Source: Clostridiales bacterium
GTDB lineage: Bacteria; Bacillota; Clostridia; Oscillospirales; Acutalibacteraceae
NCBI GenBank assembly: GCA_021202245.1
Contig: JAJQDK010000039.1
Coordinates: 1 to 8,756 of the forward strand
DNA: 8,756 bases
Direction of reading: 5' to 3'
Part shown: positions 1 through 6,237 of the stretch, in pieces
How the letters are laid out: every line of letters begins with the position of its first letter
Position numbering within the stretch: position 1 is the first letter of the stretch
Translations under genes and position numbers: made by a program
The notes under the pieces: generated by a model
The model's input: only the letters and a program-made list of their open reading frames with translations
Databases searched by the model: none
Told to the model about the DNA's origin: nothing

Positions 1-17
1 GCAAGCTGCAATCTATC

Positions 18-54
18 GCAAGCTCTGTTTCAAGCGAGCTTGACAGAGCGTTGC
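18..54. other. Long imperfect hairpin upstream of ABC operon
   Basis: An inverted repeat is visible directly. GCAA (18-21) and GCTCTGT (22-28) pair with ACAGAGC (43-49) and TTGC (51-54). An inner CAAG (31-34)/CTTG (39-42) stem closes a four-base CGAG loop. The only interruptions are a TT bulge (29-30) and a single G (50). No T-run follows, so it does not look like a rho-independent terminator in either direction. It could be a leader RNA structure, a short dispersed palindrome, or the 3' structure of an upstream gene cut off by the window edge. The structure is certain as sequence; its role is not known. Confidence 0.6.
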
Positions 55-66
55 TTCGAGTTAAAT
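40..66 (+). promoter_or_regulatory. Weak candidate promoter for the ABC operon
   Basis: A perfect -35 hexamer TTGACA (40-45) is followed 15 bp later by TTAAAT (61-66), which matches the -10 consensus at four of six positions. The spacer is shorter than the usual 17 bp and the -35 box lies inside the stem of the 18-54 hairpin, so this is tentative. If used, transcription would begin near 73, at the start of the second hairpin. The true promoter may instead lie upstream of the window. Confidence 0.25.
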
Positions 67-72
67 GTCAAA

Positions 73-90
73 TGTTGGGCTTGCTCAACA
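73..90 (+). other. Second leader hairpin upstream of the micro-ORF
   Basis: TGTTGGG (73-79) can pair with CTCAACA (84-90), seven pairs including one G-U, around a four-base CTTG loop. It ends 10 bases before the AGGAG (101-105) of the micro-ORF. No T-run follows it. It could form in the 5' leader of the ABC mRNA and influence translation of the micro-ORF, but that is inference. Confidence 0.4.
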
Positions 91-112
91 GGTAATTTAA
101 AGGAGAATATTT

Positions 113-163
113 ATGAGGATTAAAAAATCTAAGTCAGGGCAGTCGGTAAGCTGTCTGTTTTAG
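113..163 (+). CDS. 16-residue leader peptide / micro-ORF before ABC operon
   Basis: The ATG at 113 sits 7 bases after a strong AGGAG (101-105) and opens a 16-codon frame, MRIKKSKSGQSVSCLF, ending with TAG at 161-163. The stop overlaps the TAGGAG (161-166) that serves as ribosome binding site for the permease at 173, an arrangement typical of translational coupling. The peptide has a basic N-terminal half (R2, K4, K5, K7) and a small polar to hydrophobic end with one Cys. It has no signal peptide and matches no family I recognise. It could be a regulatory leader peptide, a secreted or signalling peptide handled by the adjacent transporter, or an accidental short frame. The evidence is the ribosome binding site and the stop/SD overlap; function is unknown. 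Confidence 0.42.
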   Translation: MRIKKSKSGQSVSCLF

Positions 164-172
164 GAGCAAAAG

Positions 173-1549
173 ATGAAAATAAGAAATATAAATTTTTTAG
201 CAAGCGCCAATCTCAAAGGAAACCGAAAGAGCGGTACGGTTATAGCATTGACGGTAATTTTGGTAATATCTTTAACGGTAATTTCAAGCTTTTCGCTGAC
301 AATCACGGGAGCAGTTAATGAATACAAGCAGGACACAAGAGCAAGAATGTTGGAGGTTGATCCTTGGAACGGAGCGTTGACAGAGGATGTTATAGAGAGT
401 ATTGAGCAGATTGAACACGTTGAATCCGTAAATGAGCTTAAGGGTATGTGGGATCATGGATTTTATATAACCGGTGTTAGTGACGAAAATGGCGAAGTTA
501 ATGAAGAACTGCAGCAAGAATATAATGATAAAGATGCATTTATAAGCGCATGGTCGCTTATCGGAGATGAAAAAATGAACGTTATTGCCGGAGATACCTT
601 AGACGACAGTCCTACGTTCAGCTGCATTATACCGAGCCTTTTTTATCCGTTTGATTTAGAGTATACGGGTGAAGGATATGACAACAATCTTGACTATATT
701 GACGGCGAGAGCCTGTTGGGAAAAACCATTACGGTTTGTGCCGGCGAATATTTTGAAGATCTTTACAATATTGACCCGGAGGACAGTATAAACGGCAACG
801 AGTGGGTCTATTTGCCCGCGCTTGAGTATAAGCTTAAAATTGTGGGGGTATATTATTCTTCCCCCACCGCCAAGGGTTATTATGATGATATATATGTATC
901 GGAAGAAACCGGAGTGCTTATTGAAGAAATGGCAGTTGAAGCTTATTTGGATGATCTCACTTCAGATGATAGCCTTGTGGCAAAATGGTGGAATACACCG
1001 AGTCTGCATACCCATTATGTGGTGGTAGACGATGTTGACAATATAGAAGCTGTATATAACGAACTTACTGAGATGAATATTGTATGCGCAGGTGATTCAG
1101 AGTTAGGAATTCGCGAGAGCGTAGTAACTATGTCGTATATTTTCAGTATAGCAAGTGTTCTGATGATAGCGGTAACAATGATATTGTTGGTAATAAATCT
1201 TATGCAGTCGTCAGTAAATTCTTTGATAGAACGCAAGGGCGAAATCGGATTGCTGAAAGCCGTAGGCTACAGAAACAGTCAAATATTTGCCTGCCTGTAC
1301 TGCGAACAGTTAAAAATGACCGTTTACGGGTTCGTAATCGGCGCAGCTTCATCGGGAGCAATAATTTTTATTTGCAACCTGATTTTTAATCACTTGGACT
1401 ATATAGCGCGGCTGTATATAGTAGATTGGTCATATTATTTTATATTCCTTGCAATTTCCCTTGCTGCGGCAATAACAGTTCCGCTGATATGTCAGCTGAT
1501 AACCCTGCATAAATTAAATAAAATCCAGCCGAAGGACGCTATGAGTTAA
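173..1549 (+). CDS. FtsX/MacB-type ABC transporter permease (first of two)
   Basis: This 458-residue membrane protein has the family layout. A cytoplasmic basic N-terminus (MKIRN, then NLKGNRKS) leads into membrane segment 1 at about 22-47. A large acidic extracytoplasmic domain follows at about 48-320, then three membrane segments at about 321-344, 383-405 and 419-443. Between segments 2 and 3 lies the conserved ERKGEIGLLKAVGY stretch (353-366) that contacts the ATPase in this family, and the tail IQPKDAMS is typical. The ATG at 173 is supported by AGGAG at 162-166. The ATPase gene starts 20 bp after the stop, so the two are surely co-transcribed. Members of this family export peptides, lipids or antibiotics, or transmit mechanical signals. 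The substrate here cannot be read from sequence. The extracytoplasmic domain is rich in Asp and Glu, which may favour cationic ligands (inference). Confidence 0.9.
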   Translation: MKIRNINFLASANLKGNRKSGTVIALTVILVISLTVISSFSLTITGAVNEYKQDTRARMLEVDPWNGALTEDVIESIEQIEHVESVNELKGMWDHGFYITGVSDENGEVNEELQQEYNDKDAFISAWSLIGDEKMNVIAGDTLDDSPTFSCIIPSLFYPFDLEYTGEGYDNNLDYIDGESLLGKTITVCAGEYFEDLYNIDPEDSINGNEWVYLPALEYKLKIVGVYYSSPTAKGYYDDIYVSEETGVLIEEMAVEAYLDDLTSDDSLVAKWWNTPSLHTHYVVVDDVDNIEAVYNELTEMNIVCAGDSELGIRESVVTMSYIFSIASVLMIAVTMILLVINLMQSSVNSLIERKGEIGLLKAVGYRNSQIFACLYCEQLKMTVYGFVIGAASSGAIIFICNLIFNHLDYIARLYIVDWSYYFIFLAISLAAAITVPLICQLITLHKLNKIQPKDAMS

Positions 1550-1569
1550 ATAAGTTTGAGGAGATGCAA

Positions 1570-2250
1570 ATGAACACATTACAACTAAAAAATGTTACGA
1601 AAATTTATAATAATTCCGTTAATGCACTTAATAATGTTTCTGTGACGGTGAATCAGGGCGAATTTATTGCCGTTATGGGTCAGTCGGGAAGCGGTAAAAG
1701 TACCCTTTTGCAAATTGCCGGTTTGCTTGATGTTTGCACTTCGGGGGAGGTAATCATTAACGGAGAGGATGTTTCACGCTTTGACAAAAACAAGCTTGCC
1801 GATGTGCGTATGAAATCGTTAGGCTTTGTGTTTCAGGCCTTTCATCTTAATTCTCACCTCAAGCTCTACGAAAACATTATGGTGCCTATGCTAATAAATG
1901 ATAAGTTTAAGAGCAAGTCGGAAATGCAGGACAGGGCAACGGAGCTTATTGAAACGGTGGGTTTGACACACCGCAAGGACCATTATCCCTCTGAGCTTTC
2001 GGGCGGCGAACAGCAGAGAGTTGCCATAGCGAGAGCTATGGCAAACGACCCTGATTTTATTTTGGCTGATGAGCCTACCGGCAACCTTGACAGCAAAAAT
2101 GAGCTTATGATATTTGAGGAACTGAAAAATCTGTCGCGCTCGGGGAAGGGTGTGCTTGTTGTAAGTCACAACGATGCGGTAATTGATTTTGCCGATAAGA
2201 TATACATAATGAAAGACGGCGTGTTAGAGGAAAAACAAAATGAAAATTAG
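1570..2250 (+). CDS. ABC transporter ATP-binding protein (MacB/LolD type)
   Basis: A 226-residue nucleotide-binding subunit with all the ATPase motifs in order: Walker A GQSGSGKST (37-45), Q-loop FVFQ (Gln 89), signature LSGGEQQ (143-149), Walker B ILADE (164-168), the GNLDS D-loop (171-175), and the switch His in VVSHN (His 200). The ADEPTGNLD wording is characteristic of the MacB/LolD/FtsE-type exporters that pair with FtsX-like permeases. I prefer the ATG at 1570, because GAGGAG (1558-1563) lies 6 bases before it but directly abuts the in-frame ATG at 1564. The gene sits between the two permease genes and overlaps the second by 11 bp. It should dimerise on the cytoplasmic face and power the transporter by ATP hydrolysis. 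Family assignment is secure; the substrate is unknown. Confidence 0.96.
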   Translation: MNTLQLKNVTKIYNNSVNALNNVSVTVNQGEFIAVMGQSGSGKSTLLQIAGLLDVCTSGEVIINGEDVSRFDKNKLADVRMKSLGFVFQAFHLNSHLKLYENIMVPMLINDKFKSKSEMQDRATELIETVGLTHRKDHYPSELSGGEQQRVAIARAMANDPDFILADEPTGNLDSKNELMIFEELKNLSRSGKGVLVVSHNDAVIDFADKIYIMKDGVLEEKQNEN

Positions 2251-3451
2251 AAATTTTGTTATGCTTATTAAAGCATCTGCCGCATCACGAAAGCTTTCTA
2301 CCGGACTGTATATTCTTTTTATGGCGGTTTCAGCAATTTTAATTTTACTGTCGGTTTCTATAATTTTTCCTCTTGGCAGTAATATTGAGAACAAAATAAA
2401 TAATCACGTTTATAACAGAGAAATATCGGTCAGCTATTCCTCAAACACTGATGAAGAATATATTGAAAGCGATTTATCGAGAATAAAAAGCATTGAGCAT
2501 GTCACGGACGTGTATCTCAGCCCGGCTGATTTGGATGCAAACGAGCTTACCGGGGTTTTAGCCGATACATATTGTCTGTCATATTTGCACAGCGGCTATG
2601 TTCCCAATATTACTTCCGGCAGAAGCTTTGACGAGGACGAATCCAATGCTGCGCTTGTTCCCGAAATAATTAAGGATTTTAACAGTGCGGATAATAAATT
2701 TTATGAAATCAGCGGAGAGGATTTAATAGGAAAAACACTTGAATTTTCATACGGAACCGAAAATATTTGCAAGGTAACGGTGGTCGGAGCTTACAGCACG
2801 GCAGACCCGATTTTTGAAAAAAACGAGATTATCATTCCTCGGAACGACTTGATAAAATACAATGACGATGCAGCGGAAAATGTGACCTCGTATGAGTCCG
2901 GCATCAGCGATGATATTTATTACTTAGTATCTGTAGATTCCTACAAGAATGTAGATGCGGTCGCAGAGGAAATGTCGGAGTTTTGCCAAGTCGACAGCGA
3001 TTTGTCAATAAACCTCGACACGGGCTCGTATAATGTCGCGTTAATATTACTGTTTGCGATTTTGGTTGTGTTTGTTATTATGGTGATAACGGGATTGTAT
3101 ATGTTTTTGCAAAACAGCGTTAAAAACAGGACAAATGAGCTTGCTTTGTACCGCTCTCTCGGGTATAAGACAAAGCACCTGTTCACTATTATATTTACAG
3201 AATATCTCTTTTTCGGTTTGCTTGCAATTGCAGTCGGAACGGCAGTTGCGGCAGTTTTAAACTGTTTGCTCGTCAATCCGTATCTCGATACGCTGATAGG
3301 CAATACGCTTATGGAAATGACCGTTACGGTTTCGCCGCTTGAAATCGTATGTATAGTATTACGCTTTATCATATTACTTTGTGTTGTGTGCAGGCACGCT
3401 GTAAAAAGGTCTGAAAAAACCGACCTAACCGTTTTGTTAAGAGAGCGATAA
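2240..3451 (+). CDS. FtsX/MacB-type ABC transporter permease (second of two)
   Basis: A 403-residue paralogue of the first permease. It has the same MKIRN start, membrane segment 1 at about 22-46, an extracytoplasmic domain at about 47-264, then segments at about 265-289, 318-345 and 365-386. The cytoplasmic NRTNELALYRSLGYK stretch (296-310) corresponds to the ATPase-contact region of the other permease. The two proteins also share LIGKT and VVGAY-like stretches at the end of the extracytoplasmic domain, and the C-terminus TVLLRER is short and basic. The ATG at 2240 follows AGAGG (2226-2230) and lies inside the end of the ATPase gene, an 11-bp overlap that implies translational coupling. Two different permeases with one ATPase suggest a heterodimeric membrane part. 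No accessory adaptor or regulator follows; the next gene faces the other way. Confidence 0.88.
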   Translation: MKIRNFVMLIKASAASRKLSTGLYILFMAVSAILILLSVSIIFPLGSNIENKINNHVYNREISVSYSSNTDEEYIESDLSRIKSIEHVTDVYLSPADLDANELTGVLADTYCLSYLHSGYVPNITSGRSFDEDESNAALVPEIIKDFNSADNKFYEISGEDLIGKTLEFSYGTENICKVTVVGAYSTADPIFEKNEIIIPRNDLIKYNDDAAENVTSYESGISDDIYYLVSVDSYKNVDAVAEEMSEFCQVDSDLSINLDTGSYNVALILLFAILVVFVIMVITGLYMFLQNSVKNRTNELALYRSLGYKTKHLFTIIFTEYLFFGLLAIAVGTAVAAVLNCLLVNPYLDTLIGNTLMEMTVTVSPLEIVCIVLRFIILLCVVCRHAVKRSEKTDLTVLLRER

Positions 3452-3506
3452 GGTCGGAATTGTATACTTATTTGTATTATTTTTAAATATGGGTCTTGCC
3501 CTAAGT

Positions 3507-3543
3507 AAAAAAGGACTGCTTCGTTGCTGTGAAGCGGTCCTTT
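3507..3543. terminator. Bidirectional terminator between ABC operon and trpS
   Basis: A 13-bp stem, AAAGGACTGCTTC (3510-3522) with GAAGCGGTCCTTT (3531-3543) and one T-G pair, encloses the 8-base loop 3523-3530. Read on the - strand the stem is followed by six Ts (3512-3507), a good rho-independent terminator for the trpS transcript about 80 bp after its stop. On the + strand only three Ts follow, so it would be a weaker stop for the ABC operon ending at 3451. Confidence 0.85.
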
Positions 3544-3570
3544 GTGTTGATTAAATCAGTTATTTAAGTC

Positions 3571-3610
3571 GGATTAAATCGCAGCAAAGCAAATTTGCCT
3601 TGCTTAATCC
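3571..3610. repeat. Nested palindrome downstream of trpS
   Basis: GGATTAA (3571-3577) pairs with TTAATCC (3604-3610). Inside it GCAA (3584-3587) pairs with TTGC (3600-3603), around a perfect 10-base palindrome GCAAATTTGC (3589-3598). It lies between the trpS stop and the stronger terminator, so it would fold in the 3' end of the trpS mRNA. There is no T-run. It shares the 11-mer GCTGCGATTTA (3585-3575, - strand) with 6095-6105 (+ strand), which hints at a dispersed intergenic element. Confidence 0.5.
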
Positions 3611-3625
3611 TGCCTGCGGCTAAGG

Positions 3626-4627
3626 TTAAAGCACAAAGCCGATTTTTTTCATAACCTTGTTCATTGTGCGGCTGCTGATTTTGAGCGCAAGCTCATCAGC
3701 CTTGCGGTAGCAATCCTCAAGATAAGCCTTATCCTTGACAAGCTGTTCATAGCGCTCGCGAATCGGGCGGAGGGTTTCAGCAACGGCTTCTCCCACTGCG
3801 GTTTTAAAGTCGCCGTAGCCCCTGCCGTCAAAATCATGTTCAATCTGCTCGTAGCTGAGTCCCGTAACTGCGCTGTAAATTGCCATAAGGTTGTTTACGC
3901 CGTCCTTGCCCTCTCCGTAATGCACGCTTGCCTCGCTGTCGGTGATTGCGCGCTTGAACTTTTTCATTATAACCTCGGGAGGGTCAAGCAAATGAACGCA
4001 GCCGTTGACGTTTTCATCGGATTTGCTCATCTTTTTGGACGGGTCCTGAAGGCTCATTACACGGGCTCCGTTTTTGGGAATGAAGCCGTCGGGAATTTTA
4101 AATACATTGCCGTAAATGCCGTTAAACCTTTCGGCGATGTCACGGGTAATTTCAATGTGCTGCTTTTGGTCTGCGCCCACAGGCACCTTGTCTGCCTGAT
4201 ACAGGAGAATATCCGCCGCCATAAGGACGGGATAGGTGAAAAGTCCGGCGTTGATGTTGTCTGCGTGCTTTGCGGACTTATCCTTGAACTGCGTCATTCT
4301 CGAAAGCTCTCCGAACTGTGTGTAGCAGCTGAGCACCCAGGCAAGCTCTGCGTGAGTATGTACGTGGCTCTGAATGAAAAATATGCTCTTTTCAACGTCT
4401 ATTCCGCATGCCATAATTGAAGCGTAAGCGTCAAGAATATTTTTGCGCATTGCTGCGGGCTCCTGGCGAACGGTGATTGTGTGAAGGTCGGCAAGCGCAT
4501 AAATGCAGTTGTACTCGTCCTGCATGCTAACCCAGTTGCGCACGGCGCCGAGGTAGTTGCCGAGGGTGATGGTTCCGCTCGGCTGTATTGCGCTGAACAC
4601 TATCTCTTTTTTCTTCTCGTTTTCCAT
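3626..4627 (-). CDS. trpS: Tryptophanyl-tRNA synthetase
   Basis: A 333-residue class Ic aminoacyl-tRNA synthetase that charges tRNA-Trp with tryptophan using ATP in the cytoplasm. The Rossmann fold carries the family version of the HIGH motif, PSGTITLGNY (16-25). Further along are the tryptophan-site helix region around MAADILLYQADKVPVGADQ (136-154) and the KMSKS loop KKMSKSDEN (198-206). The length matches bacterial TrpRS, about 330-340 residues. The start at 4627 (MENEKKKEIVF) is chosen because AAAGGAG (4645-4639) precedes it and the PSG motif then falls at its usual depth. The frame is open for 94 more codons upstream, but that stretch overlaps the aminotransferase gene and is not protein-like. 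It lies 55 bp after the aminotransferase, probably in one transcript ending at the 3507-3543 hairpin. No T-box precedes it. Confidence 0.97.
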   Translation of the reverse strand: MENEKKKEIVFSAIQPSGTITLGNYLGAVRNWVSMQDEYNCIYALADLHTITVRQEPAAMRKNILDAYASIMACGIDVEKSIFFIQSHVHTHAELAWVLSCYTQFGELSRMTQFKDKSAKHADNINAGLFTYPVLMAADILLYQADKVPVGADQKQHIEITRDIAERFNGIYGNVFKIPDGFIPKNGARVMSLQDPSKKMSKSDENVNGCVHLLDPPEVIMKKFKRAITDSEASVHYGEGKDGVNNLMAIYSAVTGLSYEQIEHDFDGRGYGDFKTAVGEAVAETLRPIRERYEQLVKDKAYLEDCYRKADELALKISSRTMNKVMKKIGFVL

Positions 4628-4682
4628 GTAAATATATTCTCCTTTACGGTTATGTGTTTTGACTATCTGTGAAGTGAGGAAT

Positions 4683-5870
4683 TTAACCCAAGTCGGCTGC
4701 GAGTCTGCCGAGAATTTTGATGCCCTTTTCAAGCTGTTCGTCGGTCGGAGTGGTAAAGTTAATCCTAAAGCTGCGGCTCGTTTGATTTTCGTCGGTGAGG
4801 AAAGCGTTGCCGGGAACAACGCAGACCTTGTTAAGCACCGCTTTTTTGCAAAATTCGGGCATATCAACACCTTCGGGCAGCTCGCACCAAATGAACAGTC
4901 CGCCGTCAATTCTGTGATAGGTGATTGCAGGGGCGCAGTATTTGTCGAGCAAGCCCATACAAAACTCGGCTTTTTTTCTGTAAAGCTTTCTCAGATTTTC
5001 AAGGTGGTTGTTGAAGTTATACTTGGTAATAAATTCATCGCATACATACTGCGACCAGATGTTTGTATGCACATCATTACCCTGCTTGCATACTACAAGC
5101 TTTTGGAACACGGGCTTGGGGCAAATGCAGTAAGCCACACGGAGGCCGGGAGCTATTACCTTGGACATTGAGCCGGCGTAAATGACGATTCCGTCCTCAT
5201 CAAACGACTTGATGTTCGGCACATTTTCTCCGCTGTAGCGCAAATCTCCGTAGGGATTATCCTCGAGAATCAGCGCGCCGTATTTTTTGGCAAGCTCATA
5301 TACCCTGCGGCGCTTTTCAAGGCTCATAGTAACGCCCGAGGGATTTTGAAAGTTGGGAATGGTGTAAATAAGCTTTGCGTTCGGGTTTGCCTTAAGAGCC
5401 GATTCAAGCTCCGAAATACTCATTCCGTCCGGCTCAACGGTAACTCCCACGAGCTTTGCGTTGTAGCTTCTGAAGGTGTTGAGCGAGCCTATAAACGACG
5501 GAGCCTCGCAAATGACGACCTCGCCCTCGTTGACAAGCGCCTTGGAGCAAAGGTCCATAATCTGCTGCGCGCCCGTGGTGATGAGAACGTCGTCCGAGCT
5601 GCTGCCCGTGTTATGCTCCTTTTTCATATATTCGGCAATATGCTGTCTGAGCGGAGTGTAGCCCTCGCTCACGCTGTACTGCAAAACCGAAATGGGGTCG
5701 GTTTTTAATATTTCAGCCGAAATCTCGGCAACGGCTTCCGTGGGAAATGCCTCGGGCGAGGGGTTCCCTGCGGAAAGTGAAATAACCTCCGGGTCGGACG
5801 CATATTTAAAAATTTCTCTGATTGCGCTCGGCTTGAGATTGGAAACACGATTGGAAAACTGATATTCCAT
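4683..5870 (-). CDS. PLP-dependent class I/II aminotransferase (LysN/ARO8-like)
   Basis: A 395-residue fold-type I aminotransferase that should move an amino group between an amino acid and a 2-oxo acid in the cytoplasm. Visible family marks are SLSAGNPSPEAFP (31-43), ITTGAQQ (97-103) in the cofactor phosphate site, NFQNPSGV (173-180) with Asn 176, EDNPYGDLRY (203-212) with Asp 204 and Tyr 207, and the Schiff-base lysine Lys 237 in SMSKVIAPGLR. The substrate-carboxylate Arg is probably Arg 369 in SFRINFT. This is the wording of the LysN/ARO8 group, related to the catalytic half of MocR regulators but without their winged-helix domain. Typical substrates are 2-aminoadipate, aromatic or branched-chain amino acids, and I cannot choose among them. 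The start at 5870 follows AAGGAG (5885-5880); an in-frame ATG at 5939 lies almost at the predicted transcription start and lacks a site. The trpS pairing is suggestive of aromatic substrates but not proof. Confidence 0.92.
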   Translation of the reverse strand: MEYQFSNRVSNLKPSAIREIFKYASDPEVISLSAGNPSPEAFPTEAVAEISAEILKTDPISVLQYSVSEGYTPLRQHIAEYMKKEHNTGSSSDDVLITTGAQQIMDLCSKALVNEGEVVICEAPSFIGSLNTFRSYNAKLVGVTVEPDGMSISELESALKANPNAKLIYTIPNFQNPSGVTMSLEKRRRVYELAKKYGALILEDNPYGDLRYSGENVPNIKSFDEDGIVIYAGSMSKVIAPGLRVAYCICPKPVFQKLVVCKQGNDVHTNIWSQYVCDEFITKYNFNNHLENLRKLYRKKAEFCMGLLDKYCAPAITYHRIDGGLFIWCELPEGVDMPEFCKKAVLNKVCVVPGNAFLTDENQTSRSFRINFTTPTDEQLEKGIKILGRLAADLG

Positions 5871-5889
5871 AGCTATTCTCTCCTTGTAT

Positions 5890-5929
5890 TCAAACGAGAT
5901 CGCCCGCAAATGATTAAGCAGACGTTTGA
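5890..5929 (-). promoter_or_regulatory. Inverted repeat in the aminotransferase mRNA leader
   Basis: TCAAACG and CGTTTGA (5890-5896 and 5923-5929) form a perfect 7-bp inverted repeat with 26 bases between them. It lies within the roughly 73-base leader between the predicted transcription start and the aminotransferase ATG. The promoter-distal arm ends about five bases before the AAGGAG, so a fold could affect ribosome access. It is too short and simple to be a T-box or a known riboswitch. Confidence 0.25.
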
Positions 5930-5949
5930 TGCTGTACAATATACTCTTT

Positions 5950-5978
5950 ATTTTATCACGAATTTAAGTCATATTCAA
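5950..5978 (-). promoter_or_regulatory. Sigma-A-type promoter for the aminotransferase-trpS operon
   Basis: On the - strand, TTGAAT (5978-5973) is separated by exactly 17 bp from TAAAAT (5955-5950). Each matches the consensus at four or five of six positions. Transcription would start near 5943, giving a leader of about 73 bases before the ATG at 5870. Position, spacing and orientation all fit the operon. Confidence 0.72.
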
Positions 5979-6052
5979 GCAGTTGTGAAAAATATGACGT
6001 CGGCATAAGAAAATTGTATGAATGATTAAGCCTGAGAGAAGGTGCAAAAATA

Positions 6053-6102
6053 GCTTGGGGACAAGCCCTCTGCTTGAAAAAATTATCGCGTTTGGCTGCG
6101 AT
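6053..6102. other. Cluster of short alternative hairpins in divergent intergenic region
   Basis: GCTTG (6053-6057), CAAGC (6062-6066) and GCTTG (6072-6076) allow two mutually exclusive stems. One has the GGGA loop and the other the CCTCT loop. A third stem, ATCGC (6085-6089) with GCGAT (6098-6102), follows. Read on the - strand, the GGGA-loop stem runs into TATTTTT, giving a weak terminator-like shape with a competing stem. The cluster lies between, and upstream of, both divergent promoters (5950-5978 and 6128-6156). No known RNA family is recognised. The rest of 5979-6127 holds nothing else I can identify. Confidence 0.35.
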
Positions 6103-6127
6103 TTAAAAGGAAAATTGTAATATTATA

Positions 6128-6156
6128 TTGTTTTTAATCACTTTATGTAGTATAAT
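6128..6156 (+). promoter_or_regulatory. Sigma-A-type promoter for the DHHW-protein gene
   Basis: TTGTTT (6128-6133) is separated by 17 bp from a perfect TATAAT (6151-6156). The predicted start near 6163 gives a leader of about 75 bases before the ATG at 6238. AT-rich sequence surrounds it, as usual. The near-consensus -10 box and ideal spacing make this the best promoter in the window. Confidence 0.78.
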
Positions 6157-6237
6157 AATATTAGATTGCTTTGCAGGCGGTTTGCAGAGCGATTGGATTT
6201 GATATTTTTTATTTAAGCTCAGGGAGAACAAATATAT

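Noticed and set aside
3..95. Open frame of 30 codons running in from the window edge and stopping at TAA 93-95, possibly the C-terminus of an upstream gene
   Set aside because: Another frame is also open over the same stretch, the sequence folds into a long hairpin, and the 30 residues show no recognisable motif. It may be real but cannot be supported.
3836..4420. 194-codon + strand frame opposite trpS
   Set aside because: It lies wholly opposite a certain gene, has no upstream ribosome binding site of note, and its composition is that of an antisense shadow of trpS.
4628..4909. 94-codon upstream extension of the trpS frame
   Set aside because: It overlaps the aminotransferase gene, lacks family similarity, and a strong AAAGGAG precedes the internal ATG at 4627, which gives the standard TrpRS length.
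4659..5171. 170-codon + strand frame opposite the aminotransferase
   Set aside because: It is antisense to a gene with intact catalytic motifs and contains no recognisable domain.
5871..5939. 23-codon N-terminal extension of the aminotransferase from the ATG at 5939
   Set aside because: It would start about four bases after the predicted transcription start without a ribosome binding site, while the ATG at 5870 has AAGGAG at the right distance.
5871..5943. Possible T-box or other riboswitch ahead of the aminotransferase-trpS operon
   Set aside because: The leader is only about 73 bases, and no T-box-like conserved element or terminator/antiterminator pair is visible.
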